A DNA stretch of 64,000 nucleotides from Taurinivorans muris. GTDB lineage: Bacteria; Desulfobacterota; Desulfovibrionia; Desulfovibrionales; Desulfovibrionaceae. Shown here piece by piece: positions 55,098 through 63,225 of the stretch. Numbering within the stretch: position 1 is the first letter of the stretch; each line of letters begins with the position of its first letter. The notes beneath the pieces are model-generated. The model searched no databases and was not told the origin of the DNA. It saw only the letters and a program-made list of their open reading frames with translations. A program made the translations under genes and the position numbers. The stretch covers positions 1,550,001 to 1,614,000 of the forward strand of contig NZ_CP065938.1 in the NCBI RefSeq assembly GCF_025232395.1, given 5' to 3'.

Positions 55098-56738
55098 TTA
55101 TCCTGCGAAAAACGCTTCCCCGTTCACTGACCGCTTTTCAACGCCTGCGGGAAAAACAGCGCCGAGTTTGCCGTCCACTATTCTTGAAAGGCAGTCGAGC
55201 ATGTCATCATGTTCCGCCACCGGAAAATTCAAATACTCGTTCTTATAAAAATCCTGCACCAAATCCGATACCGTCCTGTCCGACTTCATGCAAATCAAAC
55301 GGTGCGGAAACCATATCCTGCCTTGTTCAAAAATAGGAACAAGACGGCGTATCCTGTCGGTCTTGGCCATCGCCCCGCCAAGAGCGATGATGGAAAAACG
55401 GTAATTTTCCTGTTCCATGCAGTATTTGATATGTTCGATGTCCGCCTGTATTCCGTATTGCTCATACCCGACAGCCAGGGGTCTGTGTTTGCGGTGCAGG
55501 GTAAAAAGCGCCTGCGCGCGTTCGTGCAGCGCCAGCCTGTCGTGTATGCCGTCAAGCACATAATAAAAGCCGTCATGATTGAGCCCGATCACCCACATCG
55601 ACGTAAAATCCGACCCTTCTTTCTTGCTTGACGCCGGGTCAACCAGGATGTAACGGTTCATATCGGCGGAAAAGCCCGGTTTCATTTCCGTACCGCCCGG
55701 CAGGGTTTGAAACCATGATTTTTGAAAGCCCATGGCGTTGTCCGCCAAAGGATTTTGCAGCATCTGGCAGGCGAAAACATAAGCGCCCATATCACGGCGT
55801 TTCTTTCTTAAAACCTCTTCGCTGAGGAAAACAGGTTTGCTTTGCGCCTGCCCGTCCGCCGTCGCGGGGTGTATGCGCGGAATCACGCTGCCTTGCTCCA
55901 TGATCAGATGATAGGTGTCGGAAGCGTGATAGCGCGTGCCGATCATGCGCAAATTTCCCCCTCTCGCCCCCAAATTCAGGGAAAGCCGCCACGCGTCCGT
56001 TGTTTTTCTTATTTGTTCCGCGGTGGTGACGGATTCCAATGTCACCACGTCGTCATAAATAAGCAGGGAGAAATGTTTTCCGGTGGGCTGGCCGTCCACA
56101 AGCCCCCATGCTTCAATGGTGGCTTCTTTCGGGTTGCCGCCGCGTCTGACAATAAGCCCGCTGTCTTCGCTCCATGTGCGTGTTCTCGCTTCGCTTTTTT
56201 CCGGCGGCGCGATAAACGGAAAATAGGTTTGCAGAAGGATATTTGTTTCCCATTCGCGTTTAATCTGCCGTAAAAACGCTTTGGCGATGGGACGCGTATG
56301 GCTGAAAATGCCCACGGTGATATCCGGATTCTGCAAAACATTCTGTATTGTCAGACCGATGGTGATAATGGTTGATTTGTAATGTTCCCTCGCCCATAGG
56401 TCCAGGCGGTTGTCCGGCGTTTCCTGCACTTCGCGGCAGCGCTCGAAAAGCCAGTCGTTATCCATATCTTTCCTGTTCATACCGTAAACAAGCAAATAAA
56501 AAAGGTCATGTTTGAGCAGGGTTTCGATATCCTGACTTACGGGCATGGCTTCAAAAAACGGAATTTCTTCCGCCAGTTCCTGTCCGCTTTTTACGGGAAG
56601 TTCCTGACGTTCCTCCTGTTCCCGCAAGAAGGCGTAATACGCCTTATGCACGTTCGCATACAATTTTTTCGCTTGTTCCCGTGAATGTTGCAGGGTGATT
56701 GTGCCGTCTTTCTTTATTGTTACGGGATTATCGGACAT
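55098..56738 (-). CDS. Terminase large subunit
   Basis: A 546-residue DNA-packaging motor. The ATPase half has the AREHYKST loop in place of a classical Walker A, and FSLLIYDDVV as Walker B with catalytic Asp-Asp. The C-terminal RNase H-like nuclease has ILVDPASS, then GYEQYGIQ and the closing Asp in AEHDDMLDCL. AGGAAAG before 56738 sets the start; the first frame extends upstream without family sequence. No clear small terminase gene was found beside it. Confidence 0.88.
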   Translation of the reverse strand: MSDNPVTIKKDGTITLQHSREQAKKLYANVHKAYYAFLREQEERQELPVKSGQELAEEIPFFEAMPVSQDIETLLKHDLFYLLVYGMNRKDMDNDWLFERCREVQETPDNRLDLWAREHYKSTIITIGLTIQNVLQNPDITVGIFSHTRPIAKAFLRQIKREWETNILLQTYFPFIAPPEKSEARTRTWSEDSGLIVRRGGNPKEATIEAWGLVDGQPTGKHFSLLIYDDVVTLESVTTAEQIRKTTDAWRLSLNLGARGGNLRMIGTRYHASDTYHLIMEQGSVIPRIHPATADGQAQSKPVFLSEEVLRKKRRDMGAYVFACQMLQNPLADNAMGFQKSWFQTLPGGTEMKPGFSADMNRYILVDPASSKKEGSDFTSMWVIGLNHDGFYYVLDGIHDRLALHERAQALFTLHRKHRPLAVGYEQYGIQADIEHIKYCMEQENYRFSIIALGGAMAKTDRIRRLVPIFEQGRIWFPHRLICMKSDRTVSDLVQDFYKNEYLNFPVAEHDDMLDCLSRIVDGKLGAVFPAGVEKRSVNGEAFFAG

Positions 56739-57750
56739 AAAGGCTTTCCTGCATTTGTTTTTGGCTGTTCTGGAAAAATTTTTCCCTATGGTTTCGTGAT
56801 GTTTTTCGGTGCAAAAGCATTTCGGGAACCGGTTCTTTCTGCACAAAAATATCCTGCAAATCCAGGCTTCCCTCGCGGATACGCCGTGCAAGAACAGACA
56901 CCACCGCCCCCAGATAGCCGGAAGCGCCGTGCAGGAGCAGCTGGTTTGCGGCTTCATTGTAATTTTCCTGCCTGAGAGCGAAGAAAAATTCATGCATCCG
57001 CTTCATTATCTCCAAACCTAAGAGGTGACTGGCAAAAAGCACGCTGTCCAGACGCAGAAGCGCCTGCTCCTCTTCAGTGAGAAACACATAGGAATACGTT
57101 TTTGCCGTTTTCGGCTTTTTCCTGCCGCCGAAACGGACGGAAACACCGCCTCTTTCCGCTTTTGCCCGCGGAAAAAAAGGAACGTTGGCAAACTTAGCCG
57201 AACTTGAATACGCAGACCTTAAAAATGCAGGATGCGGAATTTGTTCGCTGCTGTTTTGCATTTCTTTTTTTGCCGGTTTCGCCTGTCCGCATGTTGTTCC
57301 GTGATTTCTTTCTTTGCTCTTTTCGGTTTTCTGACTTTTGTTCCGGATAATGACATGCGTTTCATACTGCGCCAAACCGCTTTCAGGCAGCAGAACCGCA
57401 TGTGCGCATTTGTTCTGCATATGCCGGTAACCGGAAAACAATTTCGCAAGTTCCTGCGAATTGAACAGCAGGCGCTGTTCCAGCAAGGTTTTCGCAAGTT
57501 CTTCCGTTATGGCGAGAGGTTCCGCCAATATGCCCCGCACGCTTTCGTTTATGCCTCCGTATCCGTTCGGAAGATTGTTCTTTACGGCTTTGGCTATTTT
57601 TGTGTTTCCGTGCACGATGGACAAGCCTTCTTCCCATAACGGAAAACCGTAACCGATACAGGGCATGCCAAGGCGGTTTAAAACAGGACCTGCCGAAAAA
57701 CCTTCATAATGCATTATTTCTTGTATGAGGAGCGAACTCGGTATTGTCAT
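56728..57750 (-). CDS. Lysozyme-like phage protein with altered active site
   Basis: A 340-residue protein, first gene of the leftward phage operon. Its N-terminus (IMHYEGFSAGPVLNRLG, then CIGYGF) resembles phage lysozymes (GH24) around the catalytic Glu, but the usual Asp and Thr positions read Asn and Cys. The C-terminus (NEAANQLLLHGASGYLGA, then RRIREGSL) recalls the lysozyme C-lobe, separated by a long basic insert. It may be a virion-associated or inactive lysozyme rather than the endolysin. AAGGAAGAG before 57750 sets the start. Confidence 0.6.
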   Translation of the reverse strand: MTIPSSLLIQEIMHYEGFSAGPVLNRLGMPCIGYGFPLWEEGLSIVHGNTKIAKAVKNNLPNGYGGINESVRGILAEPLAITEELAKTLLEQRLLFNSQELAKLFSGYRHMQNKCAHAVLLPESGLAQYETHVIIRNKSQKTEKSKERNHGTTCGQAKPAKKEMQNSSEQIPHPAFLRSAYSSSAKFANVPFFPRAKAERGGVSVRFGGRKKPKTAKTYSYVFLTEEEQALLRLDSVLFASHLLGLEIMKRMHEFFFALRQENYNEAANQLLLHGASGYLGAVVSVLARRIREGSLDLQDIFVQKEPVPEMLLHRKTSRNHREKFFQNSQKQMQESLYVR

Positions 57751-57814
57751 TTCTCTTCCTTTGCAATTTGTTTTTTTATCTTCTAGCATGCCCTTTTCGG
57801 GTTTTTTATGCATT

Positions 57815-57861
57815 TGACAGACAGAGTATGGGGATATGACAGGCAGACACTATCTTGACAG
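57815..57861. repeat. Three spaced TGACAG repeats (possible operator)
   Basis: TGACAG at 57815-57820, 57837-57842 and 57856-57861, spaced 22 and 19 bases, about two helical turns each. The first two extend to TGACAGACAGA and TGACAGGCAGA. They lie in the 5' leader of the phage operon and might bind a regulator. Confidence 0.45.
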
Positions 57862-57899
57862 GGTTTTTTCCGTGCCCTTCGCTTATTTTTTTATCAATG

Positions 57900-57927
57900 A
57901 TTATACACTGTTATATTTTTCATACAA
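57900..57927 (-). promoter_or_regulatory. Predicted promoter of the phage operon
   Basis: On the minus strand TTGTAT (57922-57927), a 16-base spacer and a perfect TATAAT (57900-57905). Start of transcription would be near 57893, giving a leader of about 140 bases. Confidence 0.55.
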
Positions 57928-58128
57928 ATTTTCATGCGGTTTTCTTCCGAAAATTTTTTTCATTTTTTTAAGGATAGCCATTTTTCTCTGCGGTTATCCG
58001 CAATTATCGCAGCGTGTATCGCCCCCGTACCGGGCATTGGATTTGACTAAATTTCGCTTTTTTATTAAATAGACTTTTTCATAATAATCCGTTATGGTTA
58101 TCAATATCCTATTTTTTATGAGGCAAAC

Positions 58129-59814
58129 ATGAGCACTTTGGACGAAAAAGAAAAAGCCGGCACTGACTTTATCCGCACAAGAATCAATCAGGACAATGAA
58201 AACGGACGTTTCAACGCCCGTGTCCATACTCGTTTTCCGCCGGAACCGAACGGATATCTGCATATCGGACATGCGAAATCCATTTGTCTGAATTTTGGAA
58301 TTGCCAAAGATTATAATGGATTATGCAATTTGCGCTTTGACGACACCAATCCGGTCAAAGAAGATACCGAATACGTCGATTCAATACAGGAAGATGTGAA
58401 ATGGCTCGGCTTCAGCTGGGCGGGCGACATCCATTACGCTTCCGATTATTTTGACAGGCTGTATGAACTTGCCGAAGAGCTGATCAAACGGGGCAAAGCC
58501 TATGTTTGTGAACTGAACGCCGACCAAATCCGCGAATACCGCGGCACGCTTACCGAGCCCGGCAAAGAAAGCCCTTACCGCAACCGCTCCGTTGAGGAAA
58601 ACCTCGACCTTTTCAGACGTATGAAGGCAGGGGAATTTGCCGACGGACAAATGGTTTTGCGGGCTAAAATAGATATGGCTTCCCCGAACATCATCATGCG
58701 CGACCCCGCCCTTTACCGCATACGTCATGCTCACCACCACAAAACCGGCGATAAATGGCATATTTATCCCATGTATGATTTCACCCACTGCATTTCAGAC
58801 AGCATTGAAAACATCACTCATTCCATTTGTACCCTGGAATTTGAAAACAACCGCGAATTGTACGATTGGGTCTTGGACGCTTTGGAGCTTTACCATCCTC
58901 AGCAAATAGAGTTCGCACGGTTAAACCTTACCCATGTCATGCTTTCCAAGCGCAAACTCATTCACTTGGTGCAAAACAATTTCGTGAGCGGCTGGGACGA
59001 CCCCCGCATGCCTACTATTTCCGGACTGCGCCGCCGCGGGTACACGCCGGAATCCATCCGCAATTTCTGTGCGAAAATCGGTGTCGCACGGGCTGCCGAC
59101 AGCATGGTCGACTATAATTTGCTTGAATTTTGCGTGCGTGAGCATCTGAACGCCGTTACCCCGCGCCTTATGGCTGTGCTCGACCCTATAAAAGTGATTA
59201 TTGAAAATTACGACGAGCATAAGGAAGAAATTTTTGACTGCCCGCTGCACCCGGAAGACGAGCGGTACGGAACAAGGCAGGTGCCTTTCAGCCGTGAACT
59301 GTACATTGAACGTGACGATTTTATGGAAAATCCGCCTAAGAAATATTTTCGTCTTTCACCGGGCAGCGAGGTCCGTTTGCGTTATGCCTATTACATCACG
59401 TGCAAAGAGGTTGTGAAAGACGGACACGGCAGCATCAAAGAACTTATCTGCATCCATGACCCTGAAAGCAAGGGCGGAAAATCACCCGACGGCAGAAAAG
59501 TCAGAGGAACCATTCATTGGGTGAGCGCAAGACATGCCAAACCCATTGAAGCGCGCTTGTACGACCACCTTTTTGCCATGGACAATCCCGCAGGCGAAGA
59601 CACGGAAGATTTTACAAGCCTTATCAACAAAGACAGCCTCAAAGTCGTTGAAGCGTTTGCGGAACCTTATCTTGCGGCGCTTCCGGTCGGTGAAAAAGTG
59701 CAGTTTGAACGTTTGGCGTATTTTTGCGTGGACAAGGACAGCACAAAAGAAAAACCGGTTTTCAACCGCACCGTGACGCTGAAAGACAGCTGGGCGAAAG
59801 AAAATAAGGCATGA
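58129..59814 (+). CDS. glnS: Glutaminyl-tRNA synthetase
   Basis: Charges tRNA-Gln with glutamine. The 561-residue class I synthetase has the HIGH motif in [15 protein letters not shown] (residues about 35-49), the MLSKRKL form of KMSKS (about 270), and [17 protein letters not shown]. The two-barrel anticodon-binding part fills the C-terminal third. A strong direct GlnRS is notable because many deltaproteobacteria use the GatCAB route. A fragment of its 3' end lies just downstream. Confidence 0.96.
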   Translation: MSTLDEKEKAGTDFIRTRINQDNENGRFNARVHTRFPPEPNGYLHIGHAKSICLNFGIAKDYNGLCNLRFDDTNPVKEDTEYVDSIQEDVKWLGFSWAGDIHYASDYFDRLYELAEELIKRGKAYVCELNADQIREYRGTLTEPGKESPYRNRSVEENLDLFRRMKAGEFADGQMVLRAKIDMASPNIIMRDPALYRIRHAHHHKTGDKWHIYPMYDFTHCISDSIENITHSICTLEFENNRELYDWVLDALELYHPQQIEFARLNLTHVMLSKRKLIHLVQNNFVSGWDDPRMPTISGLRRRGYTPESIRNFCAKIGVARAADSMVDYNLLEFCVREHLNAVTPRLMAVLDPIKVIIENYDEHKEEIFDCPLHPEDERYGTRQVPFSRELYIERDDFMENPPKKYFRLSPGSEVRLRYAYYITCKEVVKDGHGSIKELICIHDPESKGGKSPDGRKVRGTIHWVSARHAKPIEARLYDHLFAMDNPAGEDTEDFTSLINKDSLKVVEAFAEPYLAALPVGEKVQFERLAYFCVDKDSTKEKPVFNRTVTLKDSWAKENKA

Positions 59815-59859
59815 TTGTATAAACAACCGAAGCCGATATAAACGGTTATCCGATTACGC

Positions 59860-59993
59860 CCACCTTTTTGCCATGGACAATCCCGCAGGCGAGAACACGG
59901 AAGATTTCACAAGCCTTATCGACAAAGACAGCCTCAAAGTCGTTGACGCGTTTGCGGAACCTTATCCTGCGGCGCTTCCGGTCGGTGAAAAAG
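59860..59993 (+). pseudogene. Fragment copy of the glnS 3' region
   Basis: 134 bases identical at all but six positions to 59565-59698 inside glnS. It ends in frame as GEKEE and a stop, without the last part of the GlnRS C-terminal domain, and has no start of its own. It is a recent partial duplicate or the residue of a second glnS removed by recombination. Confidence 0.85.
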
Positions 59994-60060
59994 AGGAATA
60001 ACAAATGCACGGATAAACGAAGATAACGCAACCATCGTATTTGCCGAATTTTTTTTATTG

Positions 60061-60312
60061 ATGTTGCCATTGTTTTTATACACAGTCTTGGATTTGCTTT
60101 GGCGCGGCATTTGTCTGTTCTCTGGTTACTGTTTTTATTCCGGTTTTAAATTTACTTTTAATGCTTATCTTGAGCATATGTTAGGGAGTAATCGCTTATT
60201 CAATCGGAACCTTATTTCAACATCCGCTTCGGTTATTTTAGCGATTATCGCATTTTTAGCAGGCTGCGGCGTTCATTTTTCCGCCTTGACCTCCATGAGC
60301 GACATTGACTAA
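60061..60312 (+). CDS. Possible small membrane protein
   Basis: An 83-codon frame with two hydrophobic segments (LFLYTVLDLLW near the start, ASVILAIIAFLAGCG near the end). No ribosome-binding site and no family match were seen. It may be a decayed or non-coding frame. Confidence 0.3.
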   Translation: MLPLFLYTVLDLLWRGICLFSGYCFYSGFKFTFNAYLEHMLGSNRLFNRNLISTSASVILAIIAFLAGCGVHFSALTSMSDID

Positions 60313-60385
60313 CACTCTGATTTTTTTATTTTATTTCATACCCATGGCATATTGACAGGGTATTTTTTATTTCTATTTTTTCAAA

Positions 60386-60401
60386 TGTTTCACGTGAAAC
60401 A
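60386..60401. promoter_or_regulatory. parS site 1
   Basis: A perfect TGTTTCACGTGAAACA palindrome, the chromosomal ParB-binding site, 98 bases before parA. Confidence 0.96.
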
Positions 60402-60428
60402 ATTTCCATTGTGATTTTTATAAAAAAA

Positions 60429-60444
60429 TGTTTCACGTGAAACA
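60429..60444. promoter_or_regulatory. parS site 2
   Basis: A second perfect TGTTTCACGTGAAACA, 43 bases (about four helical turns) from the first. ParB bound here may both nucleate the partition complex and repress parAB. Confidence 0.96.
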
Positions 60445-60498
60445 TCGCTTGCAAAAAATATGAATTTCGCCTATTTTGCTTTTTGCAAGGAGTGAAAA

Positions 60499-61269
60499 AT
60501 GGCAAGAATAATCGCGATAGCAAACCAAAAAGGCGGTGTCGGCAAAACGACAACCTCCGTGAATCTTTCCGCTTCTTTGGCTCTTATGGAAAAAAAAGTG
60601 CTGCTCGTCGACTGCGACCCGCAGGCTAATTCAACCAGCGCACTCGGAATGGACGGAAAAAATGCCGGATATGACCTCTATACGTCCTTGGTCGATAATG
60701 AAAATCTGTCATCGTCAATTCTGAAAACCGACATCGATTATTTGGACCTGCTTCCGGCGACAACGGATTTGGCAGCTTTGGAACTTGAATTGGTGGATAA
60801 GGAAAAAAGGGAATATTTCTTTAAAGAATTGCTCAGTCCTTTGGCAGACGAATACGATTATATCATTTTGGACTGCCCTCCGTCCCTCGGTCTTATCACC
60901 CTCAATTCCCTTTGTTTTGCGGAAGAACTTGTCATTCCGCTGCAATGCGAATTTTTCGCCCTCGAAGGCATAGTCAAGCTTTTACAAACATATGAAACGG
61001 TAAAGAAAAAACTCAATCCCGATATTAATGTGCTCGGCGTTATCTTAACCATGTATGATTCAAGAAACAAATTGGCGAAACAGGTTAAAGCCGAAACGGA
61101 ACGCTGTTTTCCGAAACTTGTGTTCAAAACCATCATTCCGCGCAATGTCCGCCTTTCCGAAGCGCCAAGCTTTGGAAAAACCATTTTGCATTACGACATA
61201 AAATCAAAGGGCGCGGAAGCTTATCTGGCTCTGGCAAAAGAAGTTGAAGCAAGAAAAATCGTAAAATAA
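60499..61269 (+). CDS. parA: Chromosome-partitioning ATPase ParA/Soj
   Basis: A 256-residue Walker-type ATPase that moves ParB-parS complexes to segregate origins. The deviant Walker A is [14 protein letters not shown] (residues about 11-24), Walker A' region is [10 protein letters not shown], and Walker B is [11 protein letters not shown]. There is no N-terminal helix-turn-helix, so it is the chromosomal Soj type. GCAAGGAG precedes the ATG, and parS sites stand just upstream. Confidence 0.97.
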   Translation: MARIIAIANQKGGVGKTTTSVNLSASLALMEKKVLLVDCDPQANSTSALGMDGKNAGYDLYTSLVDNENLSSSILKTDIDYLDLLPATTDLAALELELVDKEKREYFFKELLSPLADEYDYIILDCPPSLGLITLNSLCFAEELVIPLQCEFFALEGIVKLLQTYETVKKKLNPDINVLGVILTMYDSRNKLAKQVKAETERCFPKLVFKTIIPRNVRLSEAPSFGKTILHYDIKSKGAEAYLALAKEVEARKIVK

Positions 61270-61303
61270 TTTAAAAACCGGCATACGCATAATTGAGAAC
61301 GAT

Positions 61304-62230
61304 ATGAAAAAAAATACAGGATTGGGGCGGGGCTTGGACCATTTGTTCAGCAGAGATGAAACCCAAATTTCAGCCGAAGAAAAAAAGAATGAAGTCCTGC
61401 TTGTGAAAATAGACCGGATTAAGGCGAATGTTCATCAACCGCGAAAGCAATTCAACGATGAAAGTTTGAAAGAACTTTCCGTATCAATTAAAAATCAAGG
61501 CGTCGTACAGCCGCTTATCGTGCGCAAACTCGAAAAAGACGGCGATTATGAAATCGTCGCGGGCGAAAGACGGTACAGAGCGGCAAAACTTGTCGGAATG
61601 GAAGAACTGCCTGTCATTGTGCGCAATTACAACAATATCGAGGCGATGACCATAGCCCTTGTCGAAAATTTGCAGCGTGAAGATTTAAACAGCATTGACG
61701 AAGCAAAAGCTTTGAACGAACTTAAAAACGCGCATAACCTCTCCCAAGAGGAACTTGCGGAAAAAATCGGCAAAAGCCGTTCCAATGTAGCCAATACCTT
61801 ACGTCTTTTGGCACTTCCGGAATATATCAAAACCATGATAGCCGAAGACGCAATCAAGGCGGGACACGGCAGGGCTTTGCTTTCCGTAACCAATCAAAAA
61901 GACCAGGAAATCTTGGCAAAAAGAATTGTTGAAAATCAACTTTCCGTCAGAGAAACGGAAACCATTCTGGAATACTGGAAAAAATTCGGAACCCTGCCCA
62001 AGGAATTATCGGAACGTGAAGCGGATAAAACCGGAAAAACAACGGCTCAAGAGCAATTCCTGCCGGAAAAATTACAGCATATCGACAATAAATTGAAAGA
62101 TATTTTCCATAAGAAAGCCTCTATCAAGGGAACGGAAGACAAAGGCAGCATAAAAATACAATATAGGAACAAAGACGAACTGTTGTATATCCTGAGCGTA
62201 TTTTCCATTGACAGCAAGGAAATAAAATAA
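61304..62230 (+). CDS. parB: Chromosome-partitioning protein ParB
   Basis: A 308-residue CTP-dependent DNA clamp. It opens with GLGRGLDHLF, the ParA-contact region; the N-terminal CTPase domain holds QPRKQF and GERRYRAAKL; the helix-turn-helix (LSQEELAEKIGKSRSNVANT) reads parS; the C-terminal 60 residues dimerise. It follows parA by 34 bases and its stop overlaps hldA as TAATG, linking partition to an LPS gene. Confidence 0.97.
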   Translation: MKKNTGLGRGLDHLFSRDETQISAEEKKNEVLLVKIDRIKANVHQPRKQFNDESLKELSVSIKNQGVVQPLIVRKLEKDGDYEIVAGERRYRAAKLVGMEELPVIVRNYNNIEAMTIALVENLQREDLNSIDEAKALNELKNAHNLSQEELAEKIGKSRSNVANTLRLLALPEYIKTMIAEDAIKAGHGRALLSVTNQKDQEILAKRIVENQLSVRETETILEYWKKFGTLPKELSEREADKTGKTTAQEQFLPEKLQHIDNKLKDIFHKKASIKGTEDKGSIKIQYRNKDELLYILSVFSIDSKEIK

Positions 62231-63225
62231 TGCAAAACGATATTTTCAAGCTTGAACAAGCAAAAGTATTGGTTATCGGCGATATAATGCTTGACGCGTA
62301 TTACGAGGGTGACGCAAACAGAATTTCACCCGAAGCCCCGGTCCCGGTTGTGAAAATTGAAAAAAAGCGCAATTTGCTCGGCGGTGCGGGAAACGTTGCC
62401 AGAAACATAAGCTCGCTTGGAGCGGATTGCACGATTTTGTCTGTCGTGGGAAATGATTATCATGCGCAAACCATAAAAAATTTATTGAAAAACGAGCATG
62501 TCAATTTTGAGCTCATTCAGGACAGCCAAAGACCGACAACCGTAAAATCCCGTATTTTCGCAAGAAACCAACAAATCATACGCTACGACGAGGAAATGAT
62601 AAAACCGGTATCGAAAACCATTCGGGCTGCATTGAAACATAATCTTGAAAAATATTTGGAACAACATAATGCGGTTATTTTGTCCGATTACGGAAAAGGG
62701 CTTTTATATCAAAATCTGATAGAAGATATTTACGAAACTGCGAAAAAAATGAAATGTGCGGCTCCGAAAATATTCATTGACCCGAAACCGCAAAACAAAA
62801 GCTTTTATAAAAATGCTTTCTTATTGACTCCGAACGCCAAAGAAACGCAGGAACTCGCGGGCGTTTGCATGAAAACGAGCAAAGAAATCAAAAAAACAGC
62901 CAAAATGCTGCTCAAAGAGCTGAAAGCCGAAAACCTGCTCATCACTTTGGGGGCGGAAGGCATGGTGTATTTTTCAAAAAAAGAAAAACAAGGATACCAT
63001 ATTAAAAGTTCCGCAAAACAAGTTTTTGACGTCACAGGAGCGGGCGATACGGTCATTGCCGCAATGGCGGTCTGCGAGGCTGTCGGTTTTGAAAAGGAAA
63101 AAGCCTGCAATATCGCAACATTGGCGGCGGGTCTTGTGGTTGAAAAGGTCGGTTCCGCAACAGTCACTCAGGAGGAACTCATTCAAAGAGCCTTGACCAC
63201 GAAAATCCAAACCGAAATTTGGTAA
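62230..63225 (+). CDS. hldA: D-glycero-beta-D-manno-heptose-7-phosphate kinase
   Basis: A 331-residue PfkB-family sugar kinase that adds the 1-phosphate on the way to ADP-heptose. NRISPEAPVPVVKIE (about residues 23-37) and GGAGNVARNISSLG are family signatures; the catalytic GAGDTVIA is near residue 280. It is only the kinase half of the HldE fusion found in E. coli; the adenylyltransferase is not in the window. hldD at 30-31 kb acts later in the same path. Confidence 0.93.
   Translation: MQNDIFKLEQAKVLVIGDIMLDAYYEGDANRISPEAPVPVVKIEKKRNLLGGAGNVARNISSLGADCTILSVVGNDYHAQTIKNLLKNEHVNFELIQDSQRPTTVKSRIFARNQQIIRYDEEMIKPVSKTIRAALKHNLEKYLEQHNAVILSDYGKGLLYQNLIEDIYETAKKMKCAAPKIFIDPKPQNKSFYKNAFLLTPNAKETQELAGVCMKTSKEIKKTAKMLLKELKAENLLITLGAEGMVYFSKKEKQGYHIKSSAKQVFDVTGAGDTVIAAMAVCEAVGFEKEKACNIATLAAGLVVEKVGSATVTQEELIQRALTTKIQTEIW

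Larger units (their letters stand above)
57751..58128. other. Divergent control region between the phage operon and glnS
   Basis: 378 bases without a gene. It carries the phage-operon promoter, three TGACAG repeats in its leader, and presumably the rightward glnS promoter in the A/T-rich part near 58030-58110. Confidence 0.6.

Noticed and set aside
41200-58128. Integrase, excisionase, repressor or att sites for the phage island
   Set aside because: None was found on either strand; no convincing direct repeat joins the two edges and neither edge abuts a tRNA.
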